The notes under the pieces: model-generated
Database searches by the model: none
What the model saw: only the letters and a program-made list of their open reading frames with translations
Told to the model about the DNA's origin: nothing
Program-made: the position numbers and the translations under genes
NCBI RefSeq assembly: GCF_900172355.1
Contig: NZ_FWFZ01000032.1
Coordinates: 1 to 35,841, forward strand
Direction: 5' to 3'
From: Roseisalinus antarcticus
GTDB lineage: Bacteria; Pseudomonadota; Alphaproteobacteria; Rhodobacterales; Rhodobacteraceae
DNA length: 35,841 bases
In this document: positions 15,195-23,216 of the stretch, one piece after another
Position numbering within the stretch: position 1 is the stretch's first letter
Layout of the letters: every line of letters begins with the position of its first letter

Positions 15195-16002
15195 CGGGGT
15201 GGTCCTTGGGCAGGCGGGGCAGGGCATAGGGCACTTCGTCGCGATACTGATCAAACCGTGCACCGTAGCGGGCGGCAAAGCGGCGTTCCTTCAGGCGCGG
15301 GGCCAGCAGGCAATAGGCGGTGAACGCGATTGCCAGCACCAGCTGGTCTGGCGTCCAGACTGGAGGCGTCCACAGCGTCAGCGCAAAGGCCACATAGATC
15401 GGCTGGCGGATCAGGCGGAACAGCCCCCGGGTCGGCATGTCGGGAAACACCGGGGGGATGCGGGCCAGCAGCGACATCCAGCCAAGCGCGCCCGACTGCA
15501 CCTCGGCCCCGGCATCAAAGCTGGCTTTCAGCAAAATTAGCCAACTGGTGGCATAGGCGGCTGTCATGGCCCAGAAGGCTGCGGCTTCGGCCCGCCACCA
15601 GACAATGCCTGATGGTGTCCACAGCGCGAACAGCGCCAGCAATTGGGCGGATGCGATGATGGCATAGGTGGTGGTTGCCAGCGTTTGCCCATGCGGGCCG
15701 GGGACAAGGCGTGCCAGCAACCGCCCGCCGCGCGTAGTCAGAAACAGCGAATGCGCCAGCGGAAACTGCACAATCAGCGCGGCATTGGCCAGCGTGGCCC
15801 AAGGCCAAGGCACACTGCCAAGGCTTTCGCTCAGGCCAAAGAACATCGCCACGATCATCGCCAGCACGCCTGCGGCAAACAGCGCATGGCACAGCGCACC
15901 AAAGGCCAGCACAAGGGTGATGCGCGCAGCACCTGCAGGCGGGCGGAGGACGGCGCGGATCAAGGTGATCAGCCTTGCGATGCGGGGGTCATGCCACATC
16001 AT
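15184..16002 (-). CDS. ICMT/NnrU-like integral membrane methyltransferase family protein
   Basis: A 272-residue protein with about six transmembrane segments, for example LVLAFGALCHALFAAGVLAM and TLANAALIVQFPLAHSLFL. The C-terminal part has the signature of isoprenylcysteine carboxyl methyltransferase-like proteins: GLFRLIRQPIYVAFAL, then KERRFAARYGARFDQYRDEV and P. This is the SAM-binding region in that superfamily, and NnrU-like proteins share the N-terminal layout. The start MMWHDPRIARLI at 16002 shares one base with the stop of the gene upstream (TGATG). It acts in the inner membrane; the substrate is unknown. Confidence 0.75.
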   Translation of the reverse strand: MMWHDPRIARLITLIRAVLRPPAGAARITLVLAFGALCHALFAAGVLAMIVAMFFGLSESLGSVPWPWATLANAALIVQFPLAHSLFLTTRGGRLLARLVPGPHGQTLATTTYAIIASAQLLALFALWTPSGIVWWRAEAAAFWAMTAAYATSWLILLKASFDAGAEVQSGALGWMSLLARIPPVFPDMPTRGLFRLIRQPIYVAFALTLWTPPVWTPDQLVLAIAFTAYCLLAPRLKERRFAARYGARFDQYRDEVPYALPRLPKDHPDAQ

Positions 16003-16931
16003 CAGCCCCGCGCCAGCAAGTCGGCAGCAATGGCGGTGCCGCTGTCCCAAGCGGCTTCAACGCGTGGGCCAAGGCACCAGTCGCCGCCCAGATAGAGGCT
16101 GGCATCATCACTGCGCAAGAACGGCTGGCTCAGCGGTTGGGTCACCCTTGCATAGCGCCAGCGGTGCGTGGTGGCGTGGGTGACTTGGCCAAGGGATACG
16201 CCCAGTCTGTCGCATAGCAGGGGCAGCATGCGGGCGGTCAGGGTGGTGGGATCATCCTCCAGGTGCGCCAGACTGAACGTCTCTCCCGCCTGTGCCACCC
16301 AAAGCGTCTGCCCTTGCGGGCGGCCCGGCTTGGTACTGTCTTGGGCGATCCATGACAGCGGGTCATCCGCATCCTTGCGGGTGATGAAAGGGGCGGGGGC
16401 GGTAACAGCCGCCATGAGCGTCAGGCACGGGGCGATCCGCACCGCATCAAGGGCCGCCACAAGCGGATGATCGGCACCCAGCAAGCCTGACACTTGCGGG
16501 GCGGGCACAGTGACCACAACGCGCGCGGCGCGCAGGGTGGTCTCAGCCAGATGCAGCCGCCAGCCATCTGCCTCTGGTTCCAAGCGGGCCACCTGCGTAT
16601 TCAGGCGAATGTCCAGCCCCACCCCAAGCGCCTTGGGTATGGCCGACATTCCCGGCACGCCAACGCTGTGATGCCGCCCGGTGCCATTGCCCCACTTGGC
16701 CAAGCTGCCTGCCGTTTGCAGCGCCGCTAGCACGGCAGCAAGGCCCGGCCCATGCGAATTCACATATTGCGCGCCGTGGTCGAACTGCACATCTACCGCC
16801 CGCCGCGTGGCCACGCGCCCGCCGATACCGCGCCCCTTGTCCAGTACCACAGGGGCCATTCCTGCATCGGCCAGCCTGCGCGCACAGGCCAGCCCCGACA
16901 TCCCTGCGCCGATGATGACCACGGGCGTCAT
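16002..16931 (-). CDS. FAD-dependent amine oxidase/renalase-like oxidoreductase
   Basis: A 309-residue flavoprotein. The N-terminal Rossmann dinucleotide motif is VVIIGAGMSGLACARRLADA at residues 4-23, followed by VVLDKGRGIGGRVATRR, the second FAD contact typical of renalase-like and amine oxidase-like enzymes. Near the C-terminus SLYLGGDWCLGPRVEAAWDS and GTAIA match the GD motif contacting the FAD ribityl chain. Complete length for the renalase-like group. The ATG overlaps the upstream photolyase-like gene by four bases and its stop overlaps the next gene. Substrate unknown; context suggests a role linked to a light-dependent or oxidative stress pathway. Confidence 0.85.
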   Translation of the reverse strand: MTPVVIIGAGMSGLACARRLADAGMAPVVLDKGRGIGGRVATRRAVDVQFDHGAQYVNSHGPGLAAVLAALQTAGSLAKWGNGTGRHHSVGVPGMSAIPKALGVGLDIRLNTQVARLEPEADGWRLHLAETTLRAARVVVTVPAPQVSGLLGADHPLVAALDAVRIAPCLTLMAAVTAPAPFITRKDADDPLSWIAQDSTKPGRPQGQTLWVAQAGETFSLAHLEDDPTTLTARMLPLLCDRLGVSLGQVTHATTHRWRYARVTQPLSQPFLRSDDASLYLGGDWCLGPRVEAAWDSGTAIAADLLARG

Positions 16932-18145
16932 GCGGGGAACACCTGGTTCAGAATCCGCGGGATGTTCTGCTTTACCTTAAAGAACCCAGCCGTGGCATGG
17001 GGCCAGATGGCCGCGTCCCACTCGCGCCGCCATTCGCAAAAGGTGATGCCTGCGCGGGCAAGCGACGGGGCTGCGTCATCCATAAAGTCCCGCAAGGGGC
17101 CGGTGGTGATGTAGGGCGTGGCGATTTGCGTGGCACCGCTGGCGGCGGCCCATTTGGCCAGCGCTGTGGGGTCGGCTGCGTGCAGGGTGACGGGGGCTGC
17201 GCCGATCCGCAAGGCGGCATCGGTCAAGGCACCCGCCTCGAACGCATGGACAAGGTCCGACACAGGTAAGGGTGATCGCAAGTGGCTGGTGGTCAGCGTG
17301 TCCGTGGTCCGGATATCAATGGCGGACAGGTCGAAATCCTCCACCCGGCAATCCTCATCGGTGATCAGCAGGGCCGTGGGCTTGCCGGGCTGTGGGGTCG
17401 TGACGGCACGCAAGGGCAGCAGGGATGGCAGGCCGTCAGGCTCGGTCGCCTCAAGGCCCTGTGTGACCTCTGCCAGATCGGACGGGCGCGGGGTAAAGCG
17501 CCCAGCGGTGAAGGCGGCGATGTTCTGGGCATCGGCCGGATAGGGTTTGCCGCGCGTGTGCAGCCCGGCCACCCAACGCCAGCCCAGCGTGTTCGACGCG
17601 GCATCGCCGTCCAGCAGGTGCCGGTAAAAGAAATCCGCCCCCAGCCGCCATGGCAGGCCAAGGGTAAAAATCCAGATCGACGCAAACCATATCCGCGCGT
17701 GGTTGTGCAGATAGCCGATCTCCACCAGTTCGGTGGCCCAGGCGTCAAAACACTCCAGCCCTGTCTGTCCGCTTATCGCGCGCTCCACATCACGGCGCAG
17801 GCGGCGGTCACGATCAAGGGCGGCAAGGTCGGCGTCCAGCCCGCGCAGGTAGCTGGCCCAGACCTGCGGGCGGCGTTCCAGCCAGCCTTTTAAATAGCCG
17901 CGCCAGATCACCTCTTGCACGAATTTCTCGGCGTCCTCGGGGCCGTGGGCTGCAAGGGCTGCCGCTACGGCGTCGGCCTCCAGCACCAGCCTGCGCCGGA
18001 TGTAGGGCGACAGGACCGACACCGCCGTATGGCGGCCCGCCCCCTGATCGGTATTGCGACCGTTCGCGTAGCGTCGGCCCATACGGGGCGCAAAGGCCGC
18101 CAGTTGTTTCTCACCCTCGGCGCGGGTCGCGATCCATTCTGTCAT
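16928..18145 (-). CDS. Photolyase-like FAD-binding domain protein without the N-terminal antenna domain
   Basis: A 405-residue protein containing the FAD-binding C-terminal domain of the photolyase/cryptochrome family. Visible motifs include GRHTAVSVLSPYIRRRLVLE near residue 38, a EKFVQEVIWRGYLKGWLE stretch, TGYLHN-like EIGYLHNHARIWFASIWIFT and LGADFFYRHLLDGDAASNTL, followed by GWRWVAGLHTRGKPY. The usual N-terminal Rossmann-like antenna domain that precedes the FAD domain in photolyases is absent, and the last third (from about residue 260) is a separate alpha/beta region with LLITDEDCRVEDFDLSA. It could be a cryptochrome-like photosensor or redox enzyme instead of a DNA repair enzyme. It is the first gene of the operon that runs down to 13374. 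Confidence 0.82.
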   Translation of the reverse strand: MTEWIATRAEGEKQLAAFAPRMGRRYANGRNTDQGAGRHTAVSVLSPYIRRRLVLEADAVAAALAAHGPEDAEKFVQEVIWRGYLKGWLERRPQVWASYLRGLDADLAALDRDRRLRRDVERAISGQTGLECFDAWATELVEIGYLHNHARIWFASIWIFTLGLPWRLGADFFYRHLLDGDAASNTLGWRWVAGLHTRGKPYPADAQNIAAFTAGRFTPRPSDLAEVTQGLEATEPDGLPSLLPLRAVTTPQPGKPTALLITDEDCRVEDFDLSAIDIRTTDTLTTSHLRSPLPVSDLVHAFEAGALTDAALRIGAAPVTLHAADPTALAKWAAASGATQIATPYITTGPLRDFMDDAAPSLARAGITFCEWRREWDAAIWPHATAGFFKVKQNIPRILNQVFPA

Positions 18146-18308
18146 GGCGTTCCAACAATTGCTGCTCGGGACGCGAATTGGCGTTCAGGCACTGAATTTC
18201 AACGCGGCACGATGTCCAGATCACGATGAGGAACGATCATCGGGCGCAAGTCTGATCCGCCCCATATTCAGGCCAATAATTGTGGCCACGGGCCTGTCTG
18301 GATCGATA
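18146..18308 (-). promoter_or_regulatory. Probable promoter region of the photolyase-like operon
   Basis: The 163 bases between the photolyase-like gene and the left end of the IS5 element contain no convincing ORF. They hold an inverted repeat, GGCCA at 18271-18275 and TGGCC at 18283-18287, around the AT-rich spacer ATAATTG, which could be a regulator site. No clear -35/-10 pair was identified. The IS5 end cuts this region, so part of the natural promoter or a divergent regulator gene may be lost. Confidence 0.35.
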
Positions 18309-19516
18309 GGAAAGTCTGATCAACAGCTTCTGCTTCGCCGGGATTGCCGCGTGAGCGTTGCGGTGTTGTCTTGTGCAGGCAAAGAGCGCCGCTTTCGCGG
18401 TTTTGCAGCCACTTTTGCGGCGGCGCGGTCGGTTTCGGGCAGACTCGTCTTCATGCCACCAGCTTTCTTCGGACCATGAACAGGTTGCCAAGCGCGAACA
18501 AGGTGAAGAGTTGCGCGCGGTTCTTGGCGAGGCCGCGATAGCGGGTCCCCACATGGCCGAATTGTCGCTTGATCACCCGGAACGGGTGCTCGACCTTGGC
18601 CCGCACTTTCGCGATGAGGCGGTTGATCCGGTCATCGAGAGGATGCAATTCGCCGCCAACCGGGGCCTTCCTCATGACCCCCCAGAACTTGCCCGGGCCT
18701 GCGAACTCCGCCGCCCGTTCAGCGTTTACATATCCCTTGTCGGCCCAGACCGAAGTCTCATCGCCGTGCAGCAGCCCGTCCCAGACCTGACTGTCGTGGA
18801 CCCTGGCGGTGGTGGTCTCCAGACTGTGCACAAGGCCATTACGGGAATCGACGCCCACATGCGCTTTCATTCCAAAATACCAGTCGTTGCCCTTCTTGAT
18901 CGACGACATCTCGGGATCGCGGGTCTTCTCCTTGTTTTTGGTCGACGATGGCGCGTCGATGATCTTGCGCAGGCTCACTCGAACCGATGGCGTTCGCCTG
19001 CTCACATCCACCAGCGTGCCCGAGCGCAGCGTGATGCCCTTGTCGGCCAGATGCGCGTTCACATCCGCAAAGATCGCCTCGGTCAGCCCCTTTTGTTCGA
19101 GCAGGTGCCGGAAGTTGAGGATCGTGGTCTCATCGGGGATGCGGTCGTCACCGAGTTCGATCCCGGCGAACCGCCGCATTGCCTCGCTGTCATAAAGGGT
19201 CTCTTCCGCCATCGGGTCGCTCAGCGCATACCAATTCTGCAGAAAATACACCCGCAGCATGGTCTCCAGCGGCATCGCCGGCCGACCGCCCTTCCGCCCG
19301 GTCTTGGGATAGTGCGGTTCGATCAGCCCGAGCAAACGACCCCACGGAACGACCACGTTCATCTCTGACAGAAACAGTTCCCGACGCGTCTGCTTCTTCT
19401 TCATCGCATCGCGAAGACCGGGAAAAGCGGGCTGCTTTGGCATCGCAAGAGCTCCCTGGACGAGATGGCCAAGTCTACCAGATCACGCCGAAAGTGGCAG
19501 GTTTTTCAGACGTTCC
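18309..19516 (-). mobile_element. IS5-family insertion sequence, 1208 bp
   Basis: Imperfect terminal inverted repeats can be read: left GGAAAGTCTGATCAACAGC from 18309, right (other strand) GGAACGTCTGAAAAACCTGC from 19516. They enclose a single transposase gene, and the length is normal for the IS5 group. The four bases outside each end (GATA left, TCAA right) do not match, so no target duplication is present. The left flank is the upstream region of the photolyase-like operon, the right flank a broken winged-helix gene. Confidence 0.7.
18451..19443 (-). CDS. IS5-family DDE transposase, with extra residues next to the first catalytic Asp
   Basis: A 330-residue transposase with the DUF772 N-terminal domain (KGGRPAMPLETMLRVYFLQN, YDSEAMRRFAGIELG, DETTILNFRHLLE) and the DDE domain: KNKEKTRDPEMSSIKKGNDW, WYFGMKAHVGVDSRNG, ADKGYVNAERA and the final HPFRVIKRQFGHVGTRYRGL. 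In this family the first catalytic aspartate lies in GTxVDATIIxAPSSTKN. Here, residues 147-160 (VSRRTPSVRVSLRK) stand between GTLVD and IIDAPSSTKN, about 12 residues more than normal. This may impair or abolish activity. Start at 19443 with homologous N-terminus. Confidence 0.88.
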   Translation of the reverse strand: MPKQPAFPGLRDAMKKKQTRRELFLSEMNVVVPWGRLLGLIEPHYPKTGRKGGRPAMPLETMLRVYFLQNWYALSDPMAEETLYDSEAMRRFAGIELGDDRIPDETTILNFRHLLEQKGLTEAIFADVNAHLADKGITLRSGTLVDVSRRTPSVRVSLRKIIDAPSSTKNKEKTRDPEMSSIKKGNDWYFGMKAHVGVDSRNGLVHSLETTTARVHDSQVWDGLLHGDETSVWADKGYVNAERAAEFAGPGKFWGVMRKAPVGGELHPLDDRINRLIAKVRAKVEHPFRVIKRQFGHVGTRYRGLAKNRAQLFTLFALGNLFMVRRKLVA

Positions 19517-19775
19517 TCAAGAAGATCGAGCGCTGCACACGCTGCATCCAACTCCAGTTCGCGTTTTGACCGCGCCTGCGGCGACTTGGCCAGGAATTGA
19601 GATAACACCGCTCTCGGGGAAGACGCCGCCGGCCTTGCGCGCCGCACTGACCGAATGGCCGCTCGTCTCTGCCCAGATGGCCGAAGCTTTGACCGGCACA
19701 AGCCGCGCGGCCGTCCAGCGCAATCTGGGGTGGATGGAGGCCCGCGGCCTTGTCCGTGAGGTGACTGGAAAGGGC
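19517..19775 (+). pseudogene. C-terminal fragment of a winged-helix/HTH protein
   Basis: Remnant without its own start. The frame reading PPALRAALTEWPLVSAQMAE, then ALTGTSRAAVQRNLGWMEAR and GLVREVTGKG resembles the C-terminal winged helix of Rhizobiales/Rhodobacterales plasmid-type regulators (DUF1612-like, usually ending with REVTGRGRFRxW). The similarity stops in TGKG near 19775, just before the LacI promoter, while the open frame runs on meaninglessly to 19844. The left side is cut by the IS5 end. Family assignment is from memory of the motif and is tentative. Confidence 0.45.
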
Positions 19776-19813
19776 GGTGTCGGATGTGGCTCGCGACGCC
19801 CTGAACACCTTCG

Positions 19814-19850
19814 ATACGTATTGACAAATTACTTATACGTATAGATAGAT
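19814..19850 (+). promoter_or_regulatory. lacI-type gene promoter with two ATACGTAT palindromes
   Basis: Two identical palindromes ATACGTAT lie at 19814-19821 and 19835-19842, 21 bases apart (two helix turns), so they face the same side of the DNA. The first touches the -35 box TTGACA (19821-19826) and the second lies in the spacer; a weak -10-like GATAGA starts 17 bases after the -35. The regulator start is at 19857. This layout fits autorepression. No copy of the octamer was found in front of the ABC operon. Confidence 0.6.
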
Positions 19851-19856
19851 AGTTAA

Positions 19857-20894
19857 ATGACCCAATCTGGAAGAAAAACCCAAGCTGATGTCGCGCTCCT
19901 GGCGGGCGTTTCTCAGGCTACTGTCTCCACTGTTTTAAATGGTGGGGCCACTTCAGTGGCCCCGGATACTGCCGCTCGCATCAATGCTGCGATCGCCGAG
20001 TTGGGGTATCGCCCAAATCGATTTGCGCAGGCCTTGCGGACCCAGAGAACGATGACCCTTGCGTGTGTCGTGCCGGACCTGACCAACCCGTTCTATCCGT
20101 CCCTTTTCATCGGGGTCCAGGAGACTGCCGGGACCGCTGGCTACGACGTTGTCGCAGTCAATACCAATGGTGACAAAGCTCGCGAGCAGGCCCTTGTCCA
20201 AGCGGCAACGCAAGGTCTCTACGATGGTGTCGTCGGGGTGTTTTTCGCGCTTGGGGCGCGGGATTTCACAGACATGGTTGGCGCAGGCGTGCCGCTGGTT
20301 CGGATCGAGGCGTCGCGCAAACTCGGCGGACCTCTCGCCATCGACGACCTCTATGTCGATAATTTCACGGCCGCGCGCGGCTCGGTCGAGGCACTGATCG
20401 CTGCCGGCCACCGAAAGATCGCGATGATCGCGGGTAGTGGCGGGCCGGAAAAGGTGCGGGTTCAAGGATACTGTTCCGCCCTGAAAGCTGCCGGGCTCTT
20501 CCCGTCACTCTGGGAGGACGAGAATTTTTCTAACGAGGGCGGGAGGCGTGCAGCAAAGCGATTGCTGGATGCCGAAACCGGGATTACCGCGATCGTTGCG
20601 GCCAATGATCTTATGGCGATCGGTGCGATGCAGGTGCTGACCGCGGCGGGCCTATGTGTTCCGGACGATGTCTCGGTCGTTGGTTTTGACGATATTCTTG
20701 CGGCCGGACTGGTGACGCCGGGTTTGTGCACTGTGTCGCTAGATCAAGAGGGGCTGGGTCGTCGTGCAGCGCAGATGCTGCTGGATCGCGTAACCGGCAA
20801 ATTCGTCGGACCGGCCCGGGTAGAGGAGCGGCCGTTTTATGTTCGAAACAGAGGGTCGTGTGGGGCGGCTCGCTCCGATGCCCAACCGATTTGA
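19857..20894 (+). CDS. LacI-family transcriptional regulator
   Basis: A 345-residue repressor-type regulator. The N-terminal HTH (TQADVALLAGVSQATVSTVL, residues 8-27) and hinge helix (NRFAQALRTQRTMTLACVVP) are followed by a periplasmic-binding-protein-like sugar domain: VVPDLTNPFYPSLFIGVQET, AGHRKIAMIAGS, IVAANDLMAIGAMQVL and PDDVSVVGFDDILAAG, all standard for LacI/GalR proteins. It precedes the ABC importer operon in the same direction by 89 bases and is its likely regulator, responding to the imported compound or a derivative. The start at 19857 follows a promoter with paired palindromes. Complete. Confidence 0.93.
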   Translation: MTQSGRKTQADVALLAGVSQATVSTVLNGGATSVAPDTAARINAAIAELGYRPNRFAQALRTQRTMTLACVVPDLTNPFYPSLFIGVQETAGTAGYDVVAVNTNGDKAREQALVQAATQGLYDGVVGVFFALGARDFTDMVGAGVPLVRIEASRKLGGPLAIDDLYVDNFTAARGSVEALIAAGHRKIAMIAGSGGPEKVRVQGYCSALKAAGLFPSLWEDENFSNEGGRRAAKRLLDAETGITAIVAANDLMAIGAMQVLTAAGLCVPDDVSVVGFDDILAAGLVTPGLCTVSLDQEGLGRRAAQMLLDRVTGKFVGPARVEERPFYVRNRGSCGAARSDAQPI

Positions 20895-20983
20895 AGATTG
20901 GCACCGGCCCCGGCAGGAGGTGATCACTACGATGACAGGCGCGTTAACTTGACGGCCTGATATGCAACCAAGGGAGGAACGAC

Positions 20984-22282
20984 ATGAAATTTCTATTCAC
21001 AACTGCACTTGTTGCAATGGGGCTTTCTGGTGGCGCCATGGCTCAGGAGAATGTGGATTTCTGGTACGAGACAGCAAATCCAGATCAGCAGCGCTGGATC
21101 CAGGAGTTGTTGATCGACGGGTTTCAGACAGCCAATCCCGGCTTTGGCCTTACCGTCGACTATCGCGGAAACGAACTCGACAAGCAACTTCGGATTGCGA
21201 TGCTTTCAGGTAGTGGCCCGGATGTCGTATTCACGCCGGGGCCGTCCTATGTGGCGCCAATGGCCCAGAACGGACAGTTGCTCTCGCTCGAACCTTATGC
21301 CGAGCAGTTTGGCTGGAACGAGTCCATCTTGCCGGTGTTCCTTGAAATGGGCCGCTATGACGGCACGCTCTACGCACTGCCCAAGACCTATGAGACGATC
21401 GGCCTTTACTACAACAAGACCCTGTTCGCAGAGAATGGGTGGGAGGTTCCTACCACGCTTGCCGAACTAGAGGTGCTGGCCGACACAATGATGGAAGCAG
21501 GCATCCAGCCCTTCTCTGCCGGCAATTCGGACTGGCGTGGTGCCAACGAATGGTTCGTGTCGATTGCCCTGAACTCTGTCGCTGGGCCGGAAAATGTCTA
21601 CGCCGCCCTCACCGGACAGATCCCATGGACGTCCGAACCCTTCGTCGAGGCGATCAACACCCTGAACGGATGGTGGGAAAAGGGCTATTTTGGCGAAAAC
21701 TACTTTTCCATCGATAGTGGCGAACAGCCGATGGACCTCCTCGCAACCGGGCAAGCCGGCATGATGCCTTCGGGCACATGGCAATTCCAGAACGTCCCGA
21801 CCTACTTCAATCAGGCTGGAACCGAACCGGGGTTCGTGGGCTTTCCCAGCGCCGATGGCGCGCCCGTCTTTGCGCTCGGCGTAGGCTCGACTTTATCGAT
21901 TGCGGCGACGTCCGATGTGCCGGACGGAGCAGCGGCTGTGATCGGCCACATCTTCACCCCGGATTTCTACAGCGCAATGGGGTCACAATGGCAAGGAGAG
22001 TGGAACATGCCGCTGTCCGATCTGTCCGACGTCATGATGGCGGACACAGTGTTGCCGCTCTATACTGAAGCGATGGCCAATCTTGCGCAATCGGTCGGCG
22101 AAGGCAGCTATGGCTATACGACGTGGACGTTTCTGCCTCCGGCGACGAACAGCTACCTCATCAACGGTATCGAGGAAGTCTGGCTCGATCAGATCACAAC
22201 AGAGCAGTATCTGGCCGAGATCGACGCTAATTTCCAAACGGAAATGGGCGAAGGCAAGGTGCCGTCGATCCCGGCACGCTGA
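20984..22282 (+). CDS. ABC sugar-type transporter, periplasmic substrate-binding protein
   Basis: A 432-residue family 1 extracellular solute-binding protein that delivers its ligand to the permeases encoded downstream. Signal peptide at residues 1-20 (MKFLFTTALVAMGLSGGAMA), cleaved before QENVDFWYE. Typical features are the segment LRIAMLSGSGPDVVFTPGPS, the hinge-region YDGTLYALPKTYETIGLYYN and GQAGMMPSGTWQFQNVPTYF. A strong ribosome site AGGGAGG lies at 20971-20977, six bases before ATG, in line with high expression. The ligand cannot be read from sequence; the linked ADP-ribosylglycohydrolase-family protein suggests a glycosylated compound or nucleoside derivative. Confidence 0.9.
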   Translation: MKFLFTTALVAMGLSGGAMAQENVDFWYETANPDQQRWIQELLIDGFQTANPGFGLTVDYRGNELDKQLRIAMLSGSGPDVVFTPGPSYVAPMAQNGQLLSLEPYAEQFGWNESILPVFLEMGRYDGTLYALPKTYETIGLYYNKTLFAENGWEVPTTLAELEVLADTMMEAGIQPFSAGNSDWRGANEWFVSIALNSVAGPENVYAALTGQIPWTSEPFVEAINTLNGWWEKGYFGENYFSIDSGEQPMDLLATGQAGMMPSGTWQFQNVPTYFNQAGTEPGFVGFPSADGAPVFALGVGSTLSIAATSDVPDGAAAVIGHIFTPDFYSAMGSQWQGEWNMPLSDLSDVMMADTVLPLYTEAMANLAQSVGEGSYGYTTWTFLPPATNSYLINGIEEVWLDQITTEQYLAEIDANFQTEMGEGKVPSIPAR

Positions 22283-22334
22283 TCCCGTAACAGGCTGATC
22301 CCGTAACAGCTTGAGGGCGGCGCAATCCGCCCTC
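22279..22334 (+). terminator. Stem-loop and direct repeat between binding protein and permease genes
   Basis: A 15-base sequence CTGATCCCGTAACAG occurs twice in tandem (22279-22293 and 22295-22309), the first copy containing the stop codon of the binding protein. It is followed by a perfect eight-base stem GAGGGCGG (22313-22320) and CCGCCCTC (22327-22334) with loop CGCAAT. Only three T residues follow, so it is more likely a partial terminator or mRNA-stabilising hairpin that keeps binding-protein expression above that of the permeases. Confidence 0.6.
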
Positions 22335-22370
22335 ATTTCCCACAATTCAACTGCCACCGAAGGGACGAAA

Positions 22371-23216
22371 ATGCATCGCCTCTACGTCATTCCAACCATT
22401 TTCATCAATGTGGTGATCATTGCGATCCCGGCAATTCTGACGATGATTCTGGCCTTTTACCGATGGGATGGCATGTCGACCCCGGTCTTCGTGGGGCTAG
22501 GCAATTTTGAAGCGCTGTGGACCGACCGGGTATTCTGGCGAGCGCTCACCAACAACCTGATTTGGACCGGCCTGTTCCTGACAATCCCGATAGGCATGGG
22601 GCTGTTGGCCGCGACGATGATGCTGATCGCGCGCCGGGGCAGCACCTTCTTTCAGGTCATCTACTTCTTGCCGATCATCATCGCGACGGCGATCACGGCG
22701 CGGGTCTGGCAAGGCATGATTTATTCGCCAATCACCGGTGTGCTTGGTCTGCTTGACCGTTACGGTCTGGAACTGACGAACCCGCTGACGCAGGTGAATA
22801 CCGCACTTTACGGCGTTGCGGTCGCCGATCTTTGGCATTGGTGGGGGTTTCTGTGCGTCATCTTCTTTGCCGCTCTCCGGCAGGTGCCGCAGGAACAGGT
22901 CGAGGCTGCCCGCGTCGAAGGCGCCACCTTCTTTCAACTGATGCGCTACGTGCTGTTGCCCGGGATCATGCCGACCATCTCGCTGATGATGATCATGACG
23001 ATCATCTGGTCGTTCCTTGTGTTTGATTTCGTCTTCATCCTGACCCAGGGCGGCCCCGCATTTTCGTCCGAGGTGCTGTCTACGCTGGCTTACCGGTCCG
23101 CGTTCTACGACCTCGCCGTGGGCAAGGCGGCGGCGGTCTCGGTGATCATCAGCCTGTTTGGCATCGTGGCCACGATTTTCTACATCCGTATTCAGGCAGC
23201 GGAAATCGTGGAATGA
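22371..23216 (+). CDS. ABC transporter permease 1 (MalF/UgpA type)
   Basis: A 281-residue inner-membrane permease with six hydrophobic segments, such as FINVVIIAIPAILTMILAFY and VIYFLPIIIATAITARVWQG. The EAA loop contacting the ATPase reads EQVEAARVEGATFFQLMRYV, followed by LLPGIMPTISLMMIMTIIWS. The ATG at 22371 is preceded by AGGGACG; the frame is open to 22311, but that would put the start in the hairpin. It is shorter than some family members at the N-terminus but complete in its core. The stop overlaps the start of the second permease by four bases. Confidence 0.9.
   Translation: MHRLYVIPTIFINVVIIAIPAILTMILAFYRWDGMSTPVFVGLGNFEALWTDRVFWRALTNNLIWTGLFLTIPIGMGLLAATMMLIARRGSTFFQVIYFLPIIIATAITARVWQGMIYSPITGVLGLLDRYGLELTNPLTQVNTALYGVAVADLWHWWGFLCVIFFAALRQVPQEQVEAARVEGATFFQLMRYVLLPGIMPTISLMMIMTIIWSFLVFDFVFILTQGGPAFSSEVLSTLAYRSAFYDLAVGKAAAVSVIISLFGIVATIFYIRIQAAEIVE

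Noticed and set aside
18358-19368. 336-residue open frame on the + strand
   Set aside because: Antisense to the IS5 transposase, which has all family motifs.
20895-20983. Operator of the LacI-type regulator in front of the binding-protein gene
   Set aside because: GTTAAC and a loose AGGC/GGCCT arrangement occur, but no copy of the ATACGTAT site or a clear palindrome, so no operator is called.
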